From an uncultured Vampirovibrio sp. (GTDB lineage: Bacteria; Cyanobacteriota; Vampirovibrionia; Gastranaerophilales; Gastranaerophilaceae): a DNA stretch of 64,000 nucleotides. Below the pieces are notes generated by a model. The model saw only the letters and a program-made list of their open reading frames with translations, had not been told where the DNA came from and did not search any database. The position numbers were made by a program, and so were the translations under genes. Shown here in pieces: positions 43,119 to 52,479 of the stretch. The stretch lies in NCBI GenBank assembly GCA_910578465.1, contig CAJTPW010000002.1:124001-188000 (forward strand), written 5' to 3'. Numbering within the stretch: position 1 is the first letter of the stretch; the number at the start of each line of letters is the position of its first letter.

Positions 43119-46037
43119 TTACTTCCACAGCTTCAATATCATTCTTCCGTTTGCACCGTTTCCTCCCTGAGGGTTAGCGAGAAGACTTATATCCGATACA
43201 CCGTTTCTGTATATCAAAAGTGCAGCGCCTCCTCCCCCTGAAGCTATACTGTTTTCAGGAGTTTTACCCGAACTGTTTGAAATTTCCGTTGATTGAATTC
43301 CTCCTTGTCCCGGGGTTCCTATGTAGGTTTTCCCGTTAAGCGTTAGAGAAAATGCTCCGCCAAGACCTCCCATAGTAAGGTTTGTATTATCATCCCCCGG
43401 GTTTTTCCCTGAATTTCCTTTTGTACATCTGTTTTTATTATTGTGATATTTATGTGAACCAACATCGCATATTAATGAAGACTCTCCTCCTTTACCGTTT
43501 ATTAATGTTGATATATCACCGTTTTTAACAACAGTTGGGCTTATGCCTCCTCCTCCGCCCCCTGCTTTAATTTCAATGAAATTGGTATCACCGAATATTG
43601 TTGTACCTCCGCTTGTTGCAGGGATAATTTCTCCGTTTACAACTTTGGCTCCAATTCCCCCTGCCCCTATTCTTATCTTTATTGTTTGCTTTTCAGCTAC
43701 CCTTACGGTTTCTGTTATGGCATTGCCTGCAGCCCCGCCTCCTCCTGTGCCTGTATCTGCGTATCTATAGTCTCCTTGGCCACTGTTTAAAGCGGTATCC
43801 CAATACATATTCCAGGATATTCTTGCATAACCGCCGCTTCCATTGCCGCCGTTTGATAAGCCGTATCCACCACCTCCGCCACAGCCAAAACCTGTAGCAT
43901 CTTTACCTATCGGGTTTGTTTTGGTTCCGCCTTTGGCTTCTGTGCACGTGTATTCTCCAAAAATTTTGGGTTTACCGCCATCCCCACCGGAGGTGCCGTT
44001 ATCGTAAGTTTTATTGCCCCAATAATATATATTTCCGGCTGCTTTACCAAATGAAGTTTGGTCTCTCTGTTGTGAAAAACCTTTAATATTAAGTTGAGTA
44101 TCAGGAGGACTGGACGAACCGTTATAAACCCAACCTGACATACCACATCTTATAACTCCCGACCCGTTTCTTACATTTCCATCGGAACAACCCGGTGACG
44201 GTCCATAACCGTTATTTCCCGGCGTAACTGCGTGCATAAGGTATTCATCATTTTTTTTAATACTCGTTACAATATTTTGTAAGCCATGGTATGAACCACT
44301 AACAGGTGTTATGATTTTTCCGTTGCTAGAATCAATATACCCTGCGGTCAAACCTATGCCACCAGTACCGATTTTAATTGTTAATTTATCATTTGGTATT
44401 ATATTGGTTATTGGTTGGACAGGTACTACTGCACCCGCTCCTCCTCCTGAACCGCCGGGACCGTAATCAAGATACTTTACGGTTAATGCGCCGTCATAAC
44501 CATTTTTACCTTCAGCATCAACAGCAATACCGGTGGCACCTTTTGCGCCATCTCCGCCTGCGCAATAATTACCTCCCCATATAGTTGTAATTTTTCCTCC
44601 GGTTATGGCATTAGCACCTGTAGCACCAGACTTTCCGTTTACACCGCCATATCCTTGCAAATTGTTATAACTATTACTATTATTGCTACCCCCGCCCTTG
44701 CCGCCTCCTACTCCGCCGCCTCCTCCGCCGCCGGCCCAAGCGGTTCCACTCGTCGCAGTAGATTTTGGAGCACCTCTACCAGCCCCTCCACCCCCACCGC
44801 CAATATTAAATAATTCTGTCGCACCTTGTTTAATTAAGGTAGCACCTCCGCCACCACCACCCGCACCAAATGTTGAACCACCTCCACCCCCACCGCCTTC
44901 TGAGCCACCACCTCCGCCGCCGGATGTCGCTCCACTATTACTTGTGATCAGTGTACACCACAGTAGCCCACCTGTCGTATATACTGTATCATTACAATAT
45001 CCTCCTCCTCCTGCACCACCAACCGAGCCTGCACCGCCATTCCAATTATTATATGCAATAGAACCATTTCCACCAACACCGTTATCCCCGCCTCCTCCTG
45101 TGGCAAACAGTTGTCCTGCAGAACTATTGGGCGGTGCATACCCACCTTCTCCACCTGGTAATGAACCCGATACTCTTTCTGCTGCACCAAGTTCTTTGCC
45201 TCCGCCTCCGCCTCCGTAAGGTCTTCCCGCGCCACCCCTGCCGCCGTCATCTCTACCACCATATCCGCCTCCGCCGCCGAGAAATATATTTGCACCGGAT
45301 TGCATTCCAAGTTTAATGGCCTTATTTACAATATACCCTCCCGAACCACCTCCGCCGCCGTTATATAAACCATAAGTATTTATATCATGAAAAGCACCGC
45401 CTCCGCCGCCTCCGCCGCCACAACCTGTAACAAGAACATTTTTGCCCCTTGCAATTTCAGGTACAGTCCAAGTTCCTGTTGCATTAGAAAGAACCGTTAA
45501 TTTATTATCACCATCTTGCGTAACTCCACCGTTACCGCTTGTTACAAACGTTTGCGTTTTTAATACCTGTCCGCCTGCACCACCTCCTGCACCGCCTGAT
45601 ACAAGAGTAGCTTCTATTTGATTAACCATAGCAGGAACTGTAAACGTGTTCGCACTTCCTGCTGTTATATATTCTGTGTAACCTGCTGTCGGTGCCGTTC
45701 CGCCACCGCCTCCTGCACCAATTGCCGTTACCGTAATATTATTTACACCTTCAGGAACTACATAATCTCCTTCGCAGTATAAAGGATTGCCGTTAGAATC
45801 ATTTACTATTTTAGAACATTCAGGACCTCCGAATACTATTTCTTTTATTTCATAATCTCCTTTTAGTGTCATATTTCCCGTTATATGAAGATTTTCGTTC
45901 ATTCTCTTTGTCATAACGGGAGCAAGCGCAGCCAGTAACAAAGATGCGACAAGTAATGCCATAAGCATTTCAACGAGGGAGAAGGCTGAAAATTTTTGGC
46001 GCAAAGCGCCGCAAAATAACGATGAACAATTTTTCAT
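43119..46037 (-). CDS. Glycine-rich surface protein with type IV prepilin N-terminus
   Basis: 972 residues from the ATG at 46037, which has AGGAAA upstream; the longer frame adds 36 unlikely residues. A basic leader ends in a prepilin site, SA/FSLVEMLMALLVASLLLAA, with glutamate at +5. A short pilin-like stretch follows (MTKRMNENLHITGNMTLKG). The rest is dominated by glycine runs and repeated modules opening with VVPEGVNNITVTAIGAGG, TVPAMVNQIEATLVSGG or TVPEIARGKNVLVTGCGG, a pattern seen in glycine-rich adhesin or fibre domains. Several Cys pairs punctuate it. It is expected to be processed by a prepilin peptidase and displayed outside the cell. A pilus-tip adhesin is plausible. Confidence 0.82.
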   Translation of the reverse strand: MKNCSSLFCGALRQKFSAFSLVEMLMALLVASLLLAALAPVMTKRMNENLHITGNMTLKGDYEIKEIVFGGPECSKIVNDSNGNPLYCEGDYVVPEGVNNITVTAIGAGGGGGTAPTAGYTEYITAGSANTFTVPAMVNQIEATLVSGGAGGGAGGQVLKTQTFVTSGNGGVTQDGDNKLTVLSNATGTWTVPEIARGKNVLVTGCGGGGGGGGAFHDINTYGLYNGGGGGSGGYIVNKAIKLGMQSGANIFLGGGGGYGGRDDGGRGGAGRPYGGGGGGKELGAAERVSGSLPGGEGGYAPPNSSAGQLFATGGGGDNGVGGNGSIAYNNWNGGAGSVGGAGGGGYCNDTVYTTGGLLWCTLITSNSGATSGGGGGGSEGGGGGGGSTFGAGGGGGGATLIKQGATELFNIGGGGGGAGRGAPKSTATSGTAWAGGGGGGGVGGGKGGGSNNSNSYNNLQGYGGVNGKSGATGANAITGGKITTIWGGNYCAGGDGAKGATGIAVDAEGKNGYDGALTVKYLDYGPGGSGGGAGAVVPVQPITNIIPNDKLTIKIGTGGIGLTAGYIDSSNGKIITPVSGSYHGLQNIVTSIKKNDEYLMHAVTPGNNGYGPSPGCSDGNVRNGSGVIRCGMSGWVYNGSSSPPDTQLNIKGFSQQRDQTSFGKAAGNIYYWGNKTYDNGTSGGDGGKPKIFGEYTCTEAKGGTKTNPIGKDATGFGCGGGGGYGLSNGGNGSGGYARISWNMYWDTALNSGQGDYRYADTGTGGGGAAGNAITETVRVAEKQTIKIRIGAGGIGAKVVNGEIIPATSGGTTIFGDTNFIEIKAGGGGGGISPTVVKNGDISTLINGKGGESSLICDVGSHKYHNNKNRCTKGNSGKNPGDDNTNLTMGGLGGAFSLTLNGKTYIGTPGQGGIQSTEISNSSGKTPENSIASGGGGAALLIYRNGVSDISLLANPQGGNGANGRMILKLWK

Positions 46038-46278
46038 AAATAAACAATTTCCTATTAAAAGATGAACGATAAACGAATTTCTCTTTGCAGATTTTGCCCG
46101 CACTTTAGTATTCAAATTCAATACAAAAAGCGAATTATTTAACAAAATTCTACAATTTTATACAAATATTCTAAATTATTAACGAATATTTGTCAATTTA
46201 TCGTCAATTTTACGGTATAGAATTAGGGATAAAAGGGGGATTATAAAGCTAAAAGAACGAACGAAGAGAATTTTTATT

Positions 46279-46641
46279 ATGACAGAAAAAAGCTTGCCTA
46301 ATGAAAACAAAAACACTGACGAAATTGATGTTAAAAAGCTTGTCGGAAAACGCATTAGAGAATATCGAAAAATGCGCGGTATGAGTCAGGAAACGCTTTC
46401 AGAGATTATTGAAATCGACAGCAAACATTTATCAAACATTGAACTCGGGAAAAATATGCCAAACCCGCAGCTTTTACTTAAAATTTCACGTGCTTTCGAT
46501 ATTGAAATTAAGGATCTGTTTGAAGTATTTCACCTTTTGCCGAAAGAAAAGCTGAAAAATGCACTTTTTGATTTAATCGAAAGGTTGAATGAGGAGCAGC
46601 TCCGCTCGACATATAAATATATAAAATCTTTTGTAATTTAA
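46279..46641 (+). CDS. XRE-family transcriptional regulator
   Basis: 120 residues. An N-terminal Cro/CI helix-turn-helix (about 18-75: RIREYRKMRGMSQETLSEII, HLSNIELGKNMPNP) is followed by a helical C-terminal segment (KLKNALFDLIERLNEEQ) that may dimerise. It sits directly upstream of the hydrogenase island on the same strand, with a separate promoter after it, and could regulate either that island or the divergent prepilin gene. Confidence 0.85.
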   Translation: MTEKSLPNENKNTDEIDVKKLVGKRIREYRKMRGMSQETLSEIIEIDSKHLSNIELGKNMPNPQLLLKISRAFDIEIKDLFEVFHLLPKEKLKNALFDLIERLNEEQLRSTYKYIKSFVI

Positions 46642-46691
46642 GCATACAATCTTTATTAGCTTCACTTGCGTTTTATCTAAAATTTACGTTT

Positions 46692-46720
46692 TTGCATAGT
46701 TTAAGTTTTTGGTTTATATT
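46692..46720 (+). promoter_or_regulatory. Promoter for the hydS operon
   Basis: TTGCAT (46692-46697), a 17-base spacer and TATATT (46715-46720), about 60 bases before the GTG start at 46781. Confidence 0.55.
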
Positions 46721-46780
46721 ATAAGTACATTAGCAGGTACTTTAAGCTTAAGTTAATTTTGTGGGGCGAATAGCAAAAAA

Positions 46781-47008
46781 GTGAAAAATATAAAAATTTG
46801 TATGGGAAGTTCTTGCTTTGCAAGAGGAAATGACGAAAATTTAGATTTTTTAGAGCAGTATATTAAAGAAAACAATCTTGATGCCGAAATTGAAGTTATA
46901 GGCTCAAGGTGTGAAAATATTTGTACGCACGGCCCAAACATTATAATTGACGGCGTACAACATTACGGTGTTGATAAAAAAAAGCTGAAAGAACTTTTGA
47001 ATGAATAA
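46781..47008 (+). CDS. Thioredoxin-like [2Fe-2S] ferredoxin
   Basis: 75 residues with a thioredoxin-like [2Fe-2S] pattern: CMGSSCFARG near the start and GSRCENICTHGPNI later, giving the four ligating cysteines. It resembles the C-terminal part of NuoE-type subunits. The start is GTG, eight residues before the first cysteine region. It overlaps the hydS gene by eight bases and so is its likely electron partner. Confidence 0.85.
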   Translation: MKNIKICMGSSCFARGNDENLDFLEQYIKENNLDAEIEVIGSRCENICTHGPNIIIDGVQHYGVDKKKLKELLNE

Positions 47009-48797
47009 AATTCTACCTGTGTATACTCTGAAAAACGAATGCAGTGATTGTTACAAATGCGTTCGACAGTGTTACGTCAAGGCAATTAAGATTGAATCGG
47101 GCCATGCCAGCGTCATTGGCGATAAGTGCATTTCTTGCGGCGCGTGCGTTTTAGCTTGTCCGTCAAAGGCAAAAAGAGTTCGAAACGACATTGAAAAAGT
47201 AAAAAACATTTTAATGCCAAAAAACGGCGTAAAAGCAGACGTATACGTTTCTCTAGCACCGACGTTTTCGGGCGTTTTTAACAATATGCCGAAAGAAAAG
47301 CTCATTGCAATTTTGAAAAAACTCGGATTTAAAGGCGTGTCCGAAACTGCAATCGGCGCACAGGAGGTTTCGATTAAAACAGCCGAAATGCTCTGCGATA
47401 CAACGGATGAAAAAAAACTGCATATATCAAGCGCCTGCCCTGTTGTGGTTGATTTTATAAGACTTTACCACCCCGAATTTGCAAAAAATATCACCCCTGT
47501 GGCCTCCCCTGCCTTAACCCATGCAAAATATTTAAAAGAAAAATTCGGACAGGATATAAAAGTTGTATTTATCGGACCTTGCATTGCAAAGAAAAACGAA
47601 GCGGACAGAAACCCTGATTTAATCAGCGCCTCAATCACATTTGACGAATTAAAATACTGGTTGAATGAAGAATATATTAATACCGAAAAAATTCAATACG
47701 AAGGCGAACATTTTGTGCCCGAGGAAGCTTATGAAGGCTCAATTTATCCTATCGAAGGCGGAATGAACGAAACAATCAAAAAATGCTTAAGAAATTATGA
47801 TTATGAAATTGTTAAAGATATTAAGTTTTTAAACGTAAGTTCGCTTGAAACAATTGATAAGGTTTTAAAAGGATTTGACGAAAGCACGTTAAAAAGCAAG
47901 ATTTTTATCGAAGGTTTAAGCTGCGGCGGAGGCTGCGTCGGAGGGCCGGGGTTCACTGATACAAAATCAGGTCTTGATATTATGGCAAGAATTATTAACT
48001 ATACAAAAACAAGACCCGAAATTCCAAAACAAGCTGAAACCGTTGTTAAAATGGAATTTACGGAAACTCCAGTTCAAAATAAGAAATACAGTGTCGAGGA
48101 ACTTCGCCGCGCACTCAAAAAAATAGGGAAAAATTCGGTTGAAGATGAATTAAATTGCGGCGGCTGCGGGTATTCTTCCTGCCGTGAAATGGGCTACGCG
48201 CTTTTAAGAAACGAGGCAGAGCCTTCACAATGTGCTTCATATATGAGGCAAATTGCCCACAGAAAGGCCGATGCGCTTTTAAGATGTATGCCCTCCGCTA
48301 TGGTTATGGTGGATAAAGATTTAAAGGTGGTTGAAGCAAATAACGCCTTTATTAAAATGTTTATGCCTGATATGTATGATGTTTATTCCCAAAATCCTGA
48401 TATGCTGAAGGGTGCCGAAATAAGCAGAATTGTAGATTTTGACTTCATTTTTAAATCCGCACTCGGGGATTACGCGGACATTCACAAGGAACACTACCCT
48501 TCAAATGACCGTCTGTATGATATTATAGCTTTTACAATAGAAAAGGATGAACTCGTGGGTGCGATTATTGCAGATGTTACCAAAAGTCAGGTAAACAGAG
48601 AAAAAATTGCCCAGAAAGCACATGAGGTAATAAGCAAAAATATTTCAATCGTTCAAAATATTGCCTGCCTTTTGGGAGAGCATATGGTTGAAACGGAACT
48701 TCTCCTGTCATCCATCGCGCAGGATTATGATAAAGACATAAAAGAAAATACGGAAGCGGAAAATAGCGCTTCAACAGACACCAAAGACAAGCCCTAA
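47001..48797 (+). CDS. hydS: Sensory [FeFe]-hydrogenase-like protein with PAS domain (HydS type, group C)
   Basis: 598 residues. Two [4Fe-4S] motifs (CSDCYKCVRQCY, CISCGACVLACP) precede an H-cluster domain (about 80-330). A CGGCGYSSC Fe-S motif (about 390) and a PAS domain (about 425-520) follow. The H-cluster motifs are modified: L1 is SSACP, lacking the proton-relay cysteine of TSCCP; L2 is GPCIAKKNEAD; L3 is GLSCGGGCVGGPG. This fits the sensory group C rather than a fast catalyst. A SpoIIE-type phosphatase follows 21 bases downstream, the known partner arrangement. It probably reports H2 or redox state to gene control. Confidence 0.9.
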   Translation: MNKILPVYTLKNECSDCYKCVRQCYVKAIKIESGHASVIGDKCISCGACVLACPSKAKRVRNDIEKVKNILMPKNGVKADVYVSLAPTFSGVFNNMPKEKLIAILKKLGFKGVSETAIGAQEVSIKTAEMLCDTTDEKKLHISSACPVVVDFIRLYHPEFAKNITPVASPALTHAKYLKEKFGQDIKVVFIGPCIAKKNEADRNPDLISASITFDELKYWLNEEYINTEKIQYEGEHFVPEEAYEGSIYPIEGGMNETIKKCLRNYDYEIVKDIKFLNVSSLETIDKVLKGFDESTLKSKIFIEGLSCGGGCVGGPGFTDTKSGLDIMARIINYTKTRPEIPKQAETVVKMEFTETPVQNKKYSVEELRRALKKIGKNSVEDELNCGGCGYSSCREMGYALLRNEAEPSQCASYMRQIAHRKADALLRCMPSAMVMVDKDLKVVEANNAFIKMFMPDMYDVYSQNPDMLKGAEISRIVDFDFIFKSALGDYADIHKEHYPSNDRLYDIIAFTIEKDELVGAIIADVTKSQVNREKIAQKAHEVISKNISIVQNIACLLGEHMVETELLLSSIAQDYDKDIKENTEAENSASTDTKDKP

Positions 48798-48818
48798 GGC
48801 AAAAGGACGCTTTTTAAG

Positions 48819-49976
48819 ATGTTTATTGACATAAACTGCACACAGGAAAAGAAATATAATCAAAACGCCTTCGGGGATTACTTTGTATCCAAAAGACGCC
48901 CGGGACGTTTGATTGCTGTGCTTTCGGACGGTCTTGGAAGCGGAATTAAGGCAAATATTTTATCCACAATGACTGCAACCATGCTCTTAAGGTTTATCGA
49001 AGCTCAAAGAGACATAAGATCTGCCTGCGAAACAATTTTAAATTCCCTTCCCGTTTGTCAGGTGCGTCAAATAAGCTATTCCACATTTTCTGCAATAGAT
49101 TGCAAAGATGATGGAGATGTGCGCATTGTTGAAGAGGGAAACCCGCAGTTTATTTGGATGAAAAAGAACGGGGAGGTAATAGAACCTGAATGCAAAATTA
49201 TAAATTCAAAAACTTTTTCAAACAGACATATGAAGATTTATCATATAAAGCTTGAGCTTGGAGACAGACTGATTTTTTGCTCGGACGGCGTTACACAGGC
49301 AGGACTTGGCGGAGATAACCTGAAACTGGGGCTTAGACGCAAAGGTTTAATTGATGTAATTAAAAATAAATTAAAACACCAGCCTGATATTTCAAGCAGA
49401 GAACTTTCAAAATATATTGTTGAATATGCTAAATATATCGATAATAAAAAGGCAAAAGACGATATTTCAGCTTGCGTTGTACATTTTGCAAAACTTCGAA
49501 AACTCTGTGTATTTACAGGTCCCCCGTATCATGCGGAGAAAGACAGTGAATATGCTAAAATTTTTGACGAGTTTGACGGCAAGAAGGCTATTTGCGGCGG
49601 CACAACGGCAAATTTAATTTCAAGAGAATTAAACAGAGAAATTATAACAGAAAGCCCGTTCAACACAGGAAAACTTCCCGCATGTTCTTCAATGGAAGGG
49701 GTAAATTTAATCACGGAAGGAATTTTAACCCTAAGTCTTGCCTATGAATATTTAAAGGATGAAGAAAGTATCGATGAAATAAATGCTGCAACAAGGCTTA
49801 TGAATTTGCTTTTGGATAATGATTACATTTTGTTTATGGTGGGCGCACAGCTAAATCAGGCACATTACGACCCAAATTTACCCATTGAAATTGAAATCAG
49901 GAAAAATGTAATTAAAAAGATGAAAAAAGTTTTGGAAGAAAAATACACAAAACGCGTCGAAATTCAGTATATGTAA
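48819..49976 (+). CDS. SpoIIE/PP2C-type serine phosphatase
   Basis: 385 residues. The N-terminal 230 residues form a PPM/SpoIIE phosphatase domain with metal-binding aspartates in LIAVLSDGLGSGIKAN, IFCSDGVTQAG and AKDDISACVV. The C-terminal 150 residues (KLCVFTGPPYHAEKD, CGGTTANLISREL) resemble the second domain found in hydrogenase-linked phosphatases. It is the likely output partner of HydS, dephosphorylating an unknown protein in response to H2. No anti-sigma gene is adjacent. Confidence 0.87.
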   Translation: MFIDINCTQEKKYNQNAFGDYFVSKRRPGRLIAVLSDGLGSGIKANILSTMTATMLLRFIEAQRDIRSACETILNSLPVCQVRQISYSTFSAIDCKDDGDVRIVEEGNPQFIWMKKNGEVIEPECKIINSKTFSNRHMKIYHIKLELGDRLIFCSDGVTQAGLGGDNLKLGLRRKGLIDVIKNKLKHQPDISSRELSKYIVEYAKYIDNKKAKDDISACVVHFAKLRKLCVFTGPPYHAEKDSEYAKIFDEFDGKKAICGGTTANLISRELNREIITESPFNTGKLPACSSMEGVNLITEGILTLSLAYEYLKDEESIDEINAATRLMNLLLDNDYILFMVGAQLNQAHYDPNLPIEIEIRKNVIKKMKKVLEEKYTKRVEIQYM

Positions 49977-50020
49977 ATATATTACCGCAACCTGCACCTT
50001 CTTTTTATATTGTATTAAAT

Positions 50021-50049
50021 TTTACAACTTTGCTCTTTTGTTTTATAAT
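50021..50049 (+). promoter_or_regulatory. Promoter for the group B hydrogenase genes
   Basis: TTTACA (50021-50026), a 17-base spacer and TATAAT (50044-50049), about 50 bases before the ATG at 50100. Confidence 0.65.
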
Positions 50050-50099
50050 GTTATTTATAAGATTAATATAGCTGCAAGATACTGTGAGGGTGTTTGATA

Positions 50100-50375
50100 A
50101 TGGGTAAAATAGAAGTAGAAATCTGTATGGGAACAACATGCTTTATTATGGGAGGCGAAAGCCTGCAGGAGCTTGCTTCTATTCTTCAGAGAAAATACCC
50201 CGATAAAGTTGATACAAAAGGAATAGTTTGTCACGGACTTTGTAACACTGATTGCCAGTATTCAAAAGCACCATACGTTAAGGTGGATGGTGAAGTTATA
50301 AGTGAAGCCACCATAGAAAAGGTTCTTACAGCCGTAAATAACAGACTTGAACAAAAGCTTGGAGAGGAAGCTTAG
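50100..50375 (+). CDS. Thioredoxin-like [2Fe-2S] ferredoxin, second copy
   Basis: 91 residues. Cysteine pattern CMGTTCFIMGG and CHGLCNTDCQ, as in NuoE-like [2Fe-2S] domains. GAGGGTG lies about eight bases before the ATG at 50100; the open frame begins two codons earlier with a TTG. It is paralogous to the gene at 46781 and sits eight bases before a group B hydrogenase, its likely partner. Confidence 0.85.
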   Translation: MGKIEVEICMGTTCFIMGGESLQELASILQRKYPDKVDTKGIVCHGLCNTDCQYSKAPYVKVDGEVISEATIEKVLTAVNNRLEQKLGEEA

Positions 50376-50383
50376 AAGACAAA

Positions 50384-51865
50384 ATGAGCACTAACGACAA
50401 CCAGATTAAACATTTAAAAAAAGAAATATTGATAAGAATTGCGGAAGCCTTCTTGAGTGATGATTTCGAAGAAAACGCAAGGAAAATTCCTTATGATATG
50501 CGCCCAAAGGGTTGCGAAACCGATTTAAGATGCTGTATATATAAAGAGCGTGCCGTAATAAGAGACAGAATTGTTGCAGGCCTCGGGCATTCCATAGAAA
50601 AAGATGATGAATACAAACTTCTGTCAACCTATGCAAAAGAAGCAACTGAAAGGAAACAACCTGACGAAGAAATTTTAACCGTACTTCAAGGTGCTTGCAA
50701 AGGATGTGTTCAAAGCTCGGTGCATGTAACGGATTTATGTCAGGGCTGCGTTGCAAGACCCTGCAAAACCACATGCCGTTTTGGAGCAATTTCCATAATA
50801 AACGGAAAATCACACATAGACGCTTCCAAATGTAAAAACTGCGGAATGTGTATAAATGCTTGCCCTTACAGTGCAATTGCAAAAATTATTGTTCCTTGCG
50901 AAAGTGTTTGCCCTGTTGATGCCATCAAAAAAGATGAATCAGGCCATGCAAGAATAGATTTTTCAAAATGTATAAGCTGTGGTAAATGTATTATGGCATG
51001 CCCGTTCGGCGCAATCCATGAGAAAAGTCAGGTAATTGATGTTTTATCAAGAATTAAAGAAGGTAAAAATGTTGTTGCGATGATGGCACCCGCAATTGCA
51101 GGCCAATTCCCATATCCTGTTGAAAAAGTCCGCACGGCGCTTTTAAAGATAGGCTTTAAAGATGTTCTGGAGGTTGCACAAGGCGCAGATGTTACAACTC
51201 TAACCGAAGCTAAAGACTTCAAAGAAAGAATGGCTGAAAATGCACCATTTATGACAACATCATGCTGTGCCGCATACAATGAGCTTGTAAAAAAACATAT
51301 CCCTGAAATAAAACCGTATGTATCTGAAACAGGGACACCTATGTATTACACGGCAGAAATTGCAAAGAAAAAAGACCCGAATTGCATAACGGTGTTCATA
51401 AGCCCTTGCTCTGCAAAAAGAAAAGAAGCTATGGACAATCCTAATGCTGATTATGTAATAAATTTTGAAGAACTCGGAAGCCTCCTTGTTGCAATGAAGA
51501 TAGAGGTCAACAACCTTGAAGACACGGATTTTGAAGTTGAAAGCTCAAAAGAAGGAAGAAATTTCCCGTTATCAGGCGGCGTTGCACAGGCTGTTAAAAG
51601 TGCTCTCGAACAAAAAGGCGAAAATATTGAAGTTCACCCCTGCGTTATTAACGGATTAAACAAACAATCCATAAGAGAACTGAAGGGCTATGCAAAGACA
51701 GGACAGTGCCCGAACGGAAACCTTGTTGAAATTATGTCCTGCGAAGGAGGCTGCATTGGGGGCAACTCAGCATTAAATGCACAGAACAAAGCCAAAAAAC
51801 AGGTGAGTGAATATGCAGATAAAGGTAATCCTGTTGTAAAAAATACAAAAGAGCAGGCTCAATAA
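50384..51865 (+). CDS. Monomeric [FeFe]-hydrogenase, group B
   Basis: 493 residues. An N-terminal cysteine-rich region (CKGCVQSSVHVTDLCQGCVA) and [4Fe-4S] motifs (CKNCGMCINACP, CISCGKCIMACP) precede the H-cluster domain. L1 is TTSCCAAYN, L2 is SPCSAKRKEA and L3 is MSCEGGCIGGNS; together these match the group B variants. All H-cluster cysteines are present, so it should be catalytic. Physiological partner is probably ferredoxin. Two C-terminal codons are part of a terminator stem. Maturases (HydE/F/G) are not in this window. Confidence 0.9.
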   Translation: MSTNDNQIKHLKKEILIRIAEAFLSDDFEENARKIPYDMRPKGCETDLRCCIYKERAVIRDRIVAGLGHSIEKDDEYKLLSTYAKEATERKQPDEEILTVLQGACKGCVQSSVHVTDLCQGCVARPCKTTCRFGAISIINGKSHIDASKCKNCGMCINACPYSAIAKIIVPCESVCPVDAIKKDESGHARIDFSKCISCGKCIMACPFGAIHEKSQVIDVLSRIKEGKNVVAMMAPAIAGQFPYPVEKVRTALLKIGFKDVLEVAQGADVTTLTEAKDFKERMAENAPFMTTSCCAAYNELVKKHIPEIKPYVSETGTPMYYTAEIAKKKDPNCITVFISPCSAKRKEAMDNPNADYVINFEELGSLLVAMKIEVNNLEDTDFEVESSKEGRNFPLSGGVAQAVKSALEQKGENIEVHPCVINGLNKQSIRELKGYAKTGQCPNGNLVEIMSCEGGCIGGNSALNAQNKAKKQVSEYADKGNPVVKNTKEQAQ

Positions 51866-51876
51866 CCTGCTCTTTA
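51848..51876 (+). terminator. Terminator overlapping the group B hydrogenase stop
   Basis: AAAGAGCAGG (51848-51857) and CCTGCTCTTT (51866-51875) form a perfect 10-bp stem with the stop codon in the loop. Confidence 0.85.
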
Positions 51877-51964
51877 AAAATATTTGGTTTAACTACCAAA
51901 TTAACAATAATCGCATACTAAAAGAAAATCTAACAATTGAATAATATAATTTTAAGGAGAAAAG

Positions 51965-52477
51965 ATGACCACACCTTCAGCACAAGAAAGTTTGAGTATA
52001 TCAAACACAAACTACTCTAAGGTTGACAAAATTTTGGAAAGGTATGAGTACAAAAAATCCAACCTTATTGCTATCCTCCAAGAAGTTCAGGCACACTATA
52101 ATTTTCTGCCTGAAAATGTGATGACTTATCTGGGCACAAAAATGGGTGTTTCGCCTGCAACCGTTTTTGGCGTAGCCACATTTTACAGCCAGTTCAGTTT
52201 AGAGCCCAAAGGTAAATATGTCATCAAAATTTGCGATGGAACAGCATGCCATGTTAGAGGCTCAAGCCCTGTTTATAACGCTGTTATGAACAGATTAAAA
52301 CTTGTTGACGGTAAATTTACGACAGATGACGGACTTTTTTCCGTTGAAACTGTAAGCTGTCTTGGAGCGTGCGGTCTTGCACCTGTTTGCGTCATAAATG
52401 AAAAAATTTACCCTAAAATGACACCGGACGCGATTTTAACCATAATCAACAACTTTGTTGCAGAGGAAGGGGTGTAA
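51965..52477 (+). CDS. hydC: NuoE-like subunit of trimeric [FeFe]-hydrogenase
   Basis: 170 residues, the NADH dehydrogenase 24-kDa family. An N-terminal helical bundle (VDKILERYEYKKSNLIAILQ) precedes a [2Fe-2S] thioredoxin-like domain with CDGTACHVRGS and SCLGACGLAPV. AAGGAG is seven bases upstream, and a TATAAT lies at 51945-51950. Two bases separate it from the NuoF-like gene. It carries electrons between the flavin subunit and HydA. Confidence 0.94.
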   Translation: MTTPSAQESLSISNTNYSKVDKILERYEYKKSNLIAILQEVQAHYNFLPENVMTYLGTKMGVSPATVFGVATFYSQFSLEPKGKYVIKICDGTACHVRGSSPVYNAVMNRLKLVDGKFTTDDGLFSVETVSCLGACGLAPVCVINEKIYPKMTPDAILTIINNFVAEEGV

Positions 52478-52479
52478 AA

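Noticed and set aside
44683..45219. Plus-strand proline-rich ORF of 178 codons
   Set aside because: It is the antisense shadow of glycine codons (GGN read as CCN) in the glycine-rich prepilin gene. It has no ribosome binding site.
43500..45900. Short repeated units resembling a CRISPR or satellite array
   Set aside because: The repeats are irregular glycine-codon runs within one open reading frame. There is no constant repeat/spacer period.
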